Shown piece after piece: positions 5,206 through 6,929 of a DNA stretch of 6,929 nt. How positions within the stretch are numbered: position 1 is the first letter of the stretch; each line of letters begins with the position of its first letter. A model generated the notes under the pieces. That model saw only the letters and a program-made list of their open reading frames with translations, did not search any database and had not been told where the DNA came from. The stretch covers positions 1 through 6,929 of the forward strand of contig JAUILJ010000430.1 of the NCBI GenBank assembly GCA_030433055.1. Direction: 5' to 3'. The position numbers were made by a program, and so were the translations under genes. This DNA comes from Polyangia bacterium (lineage in GTDB: Bacteria; Myxococcota_A; Polyangia; Polyangiales; Polyangiaceae).

Positions 5206-6747
5206 TCACTCGCGAGCTAACTGGGTCGCTGCCAGCTTGCGTAGCTCCTTTTTCATGATCTTGCCCACGCCATTCTTGGGAAGCGAATCCACGAAGAACA
5301 CGTGCGCGGGTGTCTTGTACTTTGCGAGATGTGCCTGGGCGTGCAGAGCGACCTGCTCGGCATCGAGTCGAGTTCCCGCTCGCAGCACGACATAGGCGAC
5401 GACCTCCTCTCCGAGGACTTCGTGAGGCACGCCCACCACGGCACACTCGAGGATCTCCGGCAACGCGTGCAGGACCTCCTCTACGTCCTTCGGATACACG
5501 TTGAAGCCGCCGCGAATGATCAAGTCTTTCTTGCGCTCGACGATGAACAGGTAACCGTCTTCGTCGAGATAGCCGACATCACCCGTGTAGAGCCAGCCAT
5601 CGCGGAACGCGCGCGCTGTCTCGCTCTGCAGCCCCAGATAGCCAGGGCTGATGTTCTTTCCACGCGCAATCACCTCTCCCAGCTCGCCCGTTGCCACGGG
5701 GCGGCCGTCGTCATCCACGATGCGAACGTCGACTCCCTCCATGGGCAAGCCAGTGGACCCCGGCTTTCGCGGATACCCCTCACGGTCGATAGCGATCCCG
5801 GGGCAAGCCTCGGTTAGGCCGTACCCAACGTACATGCGACCGCCAAAGCGCTCCTCGAAGCGCGCGAGCTGCTCCATCGGCATGGGCGCCGCGCCCACCA
5901 GCCAGCGCTCCACGCTGCTCGTGTTCACGGGCTGTCCTGCTGCCTCGAGTGCTTCCGCGCACGCCATCAGGCCGATGTACATTGCCGGAACCCCCGCCAT
6001 GGCGGTGACACGGTGTTCACGAATCAGGTCGAGAACTCGCTTCGGCTCGAACCAGCGCATGAGCACGCTCTTGCCGCCGAAGAGATATCCGCCAACCGCG
6101 ACGCCGAGGCCAAAGCTATGAGCCAACGGGAGCACCAATAGCCCGACATCGTTCGCCCCATCTCGGTTGGACGACGCCTGAGAATTGCGCGTCGCCGCGA
6201 CGAGGTTGCCATGAGTCTGCATCACCCCTTTCGGCCGCCCCGTCGTCCCACTGGTATAGAGCAGCACGGCGAGATCAGCGTCTGCGCGGGCGATCGGCCC
6301 CTCGAGCGGTTTCCCCGAGGCAATGACGTCGGGCAGCGTGGGGTACTGCTCGGAGGTCGCGTCAGCGACCAGCACATGCTCGAAGTGCGCTCCGTGTTTG
6401 GCGGCGTCCCCCACTTTGGGCAGCAACTCGGAGGACGTGATCAGGATCCTGGCCTGGCAATTCTCGGCGATGAAGGCAAGCTCGTGCGCCTCGAGCAGAA
6501 ACAGCGCGGGGACCGCGACCCCACCGGCACGCCAGATGGCGGCGTAGCTGACCAGGACTTCCGGGCGATTCGTCATGAGCAGCATGACCCGGTCCCCCGG
6601 AGACAGCCCGAGCTCGCGCAGCGCCCCAGCGAGCCGCGTGCTGCGCTCGTGCAGCTCGAGGTTCGTCAGCCGCTCCCCCTCGAAGATCAATCGTTCATAG
6701 ACGCCGAACTGCTCAAGGTTCTGCTCAGCCAGCTTCGCCAGGGTCAT
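5206..6747 (-). CDS. AMP-forming acyl-CoA ligase (long-chain fatty acid--CoA ligase-like)
   Basis: 513 aa, a full-length ANL-superfamily adenylating enzyme. It should activate a carboxylic acid with ATP to an acyl-AMP and pass it to CoA, in the cytoplasm or at the inner membrane face. The motifs are in order and intact: P-loop YTSGTTGRPKG (164-174), YGLTEACP (309-316), GWLYTGDVGYLDEDGYL (384-400), the hinge and A8 region ERKKDLIIRGGFNVYP (404-419), and PKNGVGKIMKKELR (490-503) with the catalytic Lys at 496. No carrier domain or extra C-terminal domain is fused, which argues against a stand-alone NRPS module. Substrate is not determinable from motifs; a fatty acid is the default, while aryl or dicarboxylic acids are alternatives. 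The start ATG lies 13 bp after the upstream membrane-protein stop, with no strong ribosome site, consistent with operon translation. The small lipoprotein begins at or within a few bases of its stop. Confidence 0.93.
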   Translation of the reverse strand: MTLAKLAEQNLEQFGVYERLIFEGERLTNLELHERSTRLAGALRELGLSPGDRVMLLMTNRPEVLVSYAAIWRAGGVAVPALFLLEAHELAFIAENCQARILITSSELLPKVGDAAKHGAHFEHVLVADATSEQYPTLPDVIASGKPLEGPIARADADLAVLLYTSGTTGRPKGVMQTHGNLVAATRNSQASSNRDGANDVGLLVLPLAHSFGLGVAVGGYLFGGKSVLMRWFEPKRVLDLIREHRVTAMAGVPAMYIGLMACAEALEAAGQPVNTSSVERWLVGAAPMPMEQLARFEERFGGRMYVGYGLTEACPGIAIDREGYPRKPGSTGLPMEGVDVRIVDDDGRPVATGELGEVIARGKNISPGYLGLQSETARAFRDGWLYTGDVGYLDEDGYLFIVERKKDLIIRGGFNVYPKDVEEVLHALPEILECAVVGVPHEVLGEEVVAYVVLRAGTRLDAEQVALHAQAHLAKYKTPAHVFFVDSLPKNGVGKIMKKELRKLAATQLARE

Positions 6748-6760
6748 CCCGAATAGGGTA

Positions 6761-6929
6761 TCAAGGCGCGGGCTCCTGCGCAGCCGGGAGGGGCATCACC
6801 CGACCAACCCAGCCGATCACCCAGACCATGGGCACGGTGATCAGGATGCACGGCAGGACCACCCCCGGGCGATCCGGATAGAAAGCCAACGCGTAGGCCA
6901 CGGCCAGGCCATTGTTCACGTACACCGAG
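6761..6929 (-). CDS. C-terminal end of an unidentified membrane protein (5' part outside window)
   Basis: Only the last 55 residues are visible, ending at TGA 6763-6761. They contain two hydrophobic segments, roughly residues 7-18 and 23-43 of the visible part, joined by the short polar turn YPDRPG and ending in a Pro/Ala-rich tail (MPLPAAQEPAP). Of the three minus-strand frames this one gives a coherent membrane-protein composition and ends 13 bp before the ligase start. This suggests it is the upstream member of the same operon. I do not recognise the family. Confidence 0.6.
   Translation of the reverse strand, partial: SVYVNNGLAVAYALAFYPDRPGVVLPCILITVPMVWVIGWVGRVMPLPAAQEPAP

Noticed and set aside
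5201..5446. Upstream extension of the small lipoprotein frame
   Set aside because: It falls inside the acyl-CoA ligase C-terminus and is Arg/Gly-rich shadow. The signal peptide starts at 5200 or 5209.

Overview
The window is GC-rich and almost fully coding. It looks like chromosomal DNA from a member of the Myxococcota (myxobacteria and relatives). Three things point there: a secreted metzincin-like protein ending in a MYXO-CTERM-type tail (lone Cys, hydrophobic stretch, Arg-rich end), a surface lipoprotein with an Asp/Ala-rich linker and a Cys-rich end, and tightly packed, overlapping genes. I see no tRNA, rRNA, insertion sequence, CRISPR array or phage gene. No gene-free stretch exceeds 300 bases.

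Layout from left to right: (1) the first ~168 codons of thiD on the minus strand, cut by the left edge; (2) a 144-bp divergent intergenic region; (3) a plus-strand gene for a matrixin-like, MYXO-CTERM-anchored metalloprotease; (4) a minus-strand block covering the rest of the window. In transcription order (right to left) the block encodes the C-terminal end of an unidentified membrane protein, an AMP-forming acyl-CoA ligase, a small Cys-rich lipoprotein, a MATE-family efflux transporter, and a 552-aa Tat-type lipoprotein. The last of these looks like an M3/M2 (gluzincin) peptidase that has lost its zinc ligands. The block's last gene and the metalloprotease gene converge and overlap tail to tail by 11 bp.

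The minus-strand genes are spaced like one operon. There are 13 bp between the membrane protein and the ligase, 5 bp or a 4-nt GTGA overlap between ligase and small lipoprotein, a probable GTGA overlap into the MATE gene, and an ATGA overlap into the final lipoprotein. A cautious reading is that the ligase activates a carboxylic acid, the MATE protein moves a small molecule across the inner membrane, and the two lipoproteins work in the envelope. The substrate and overall job cannot be read from the sequence.

The strongest leads are the apparently dead M3-like lipoprotein coupled to a MATE transporter, and the unusual Gly-Glu-Asp in place of the third zinc-binding His in the metalloprotease.
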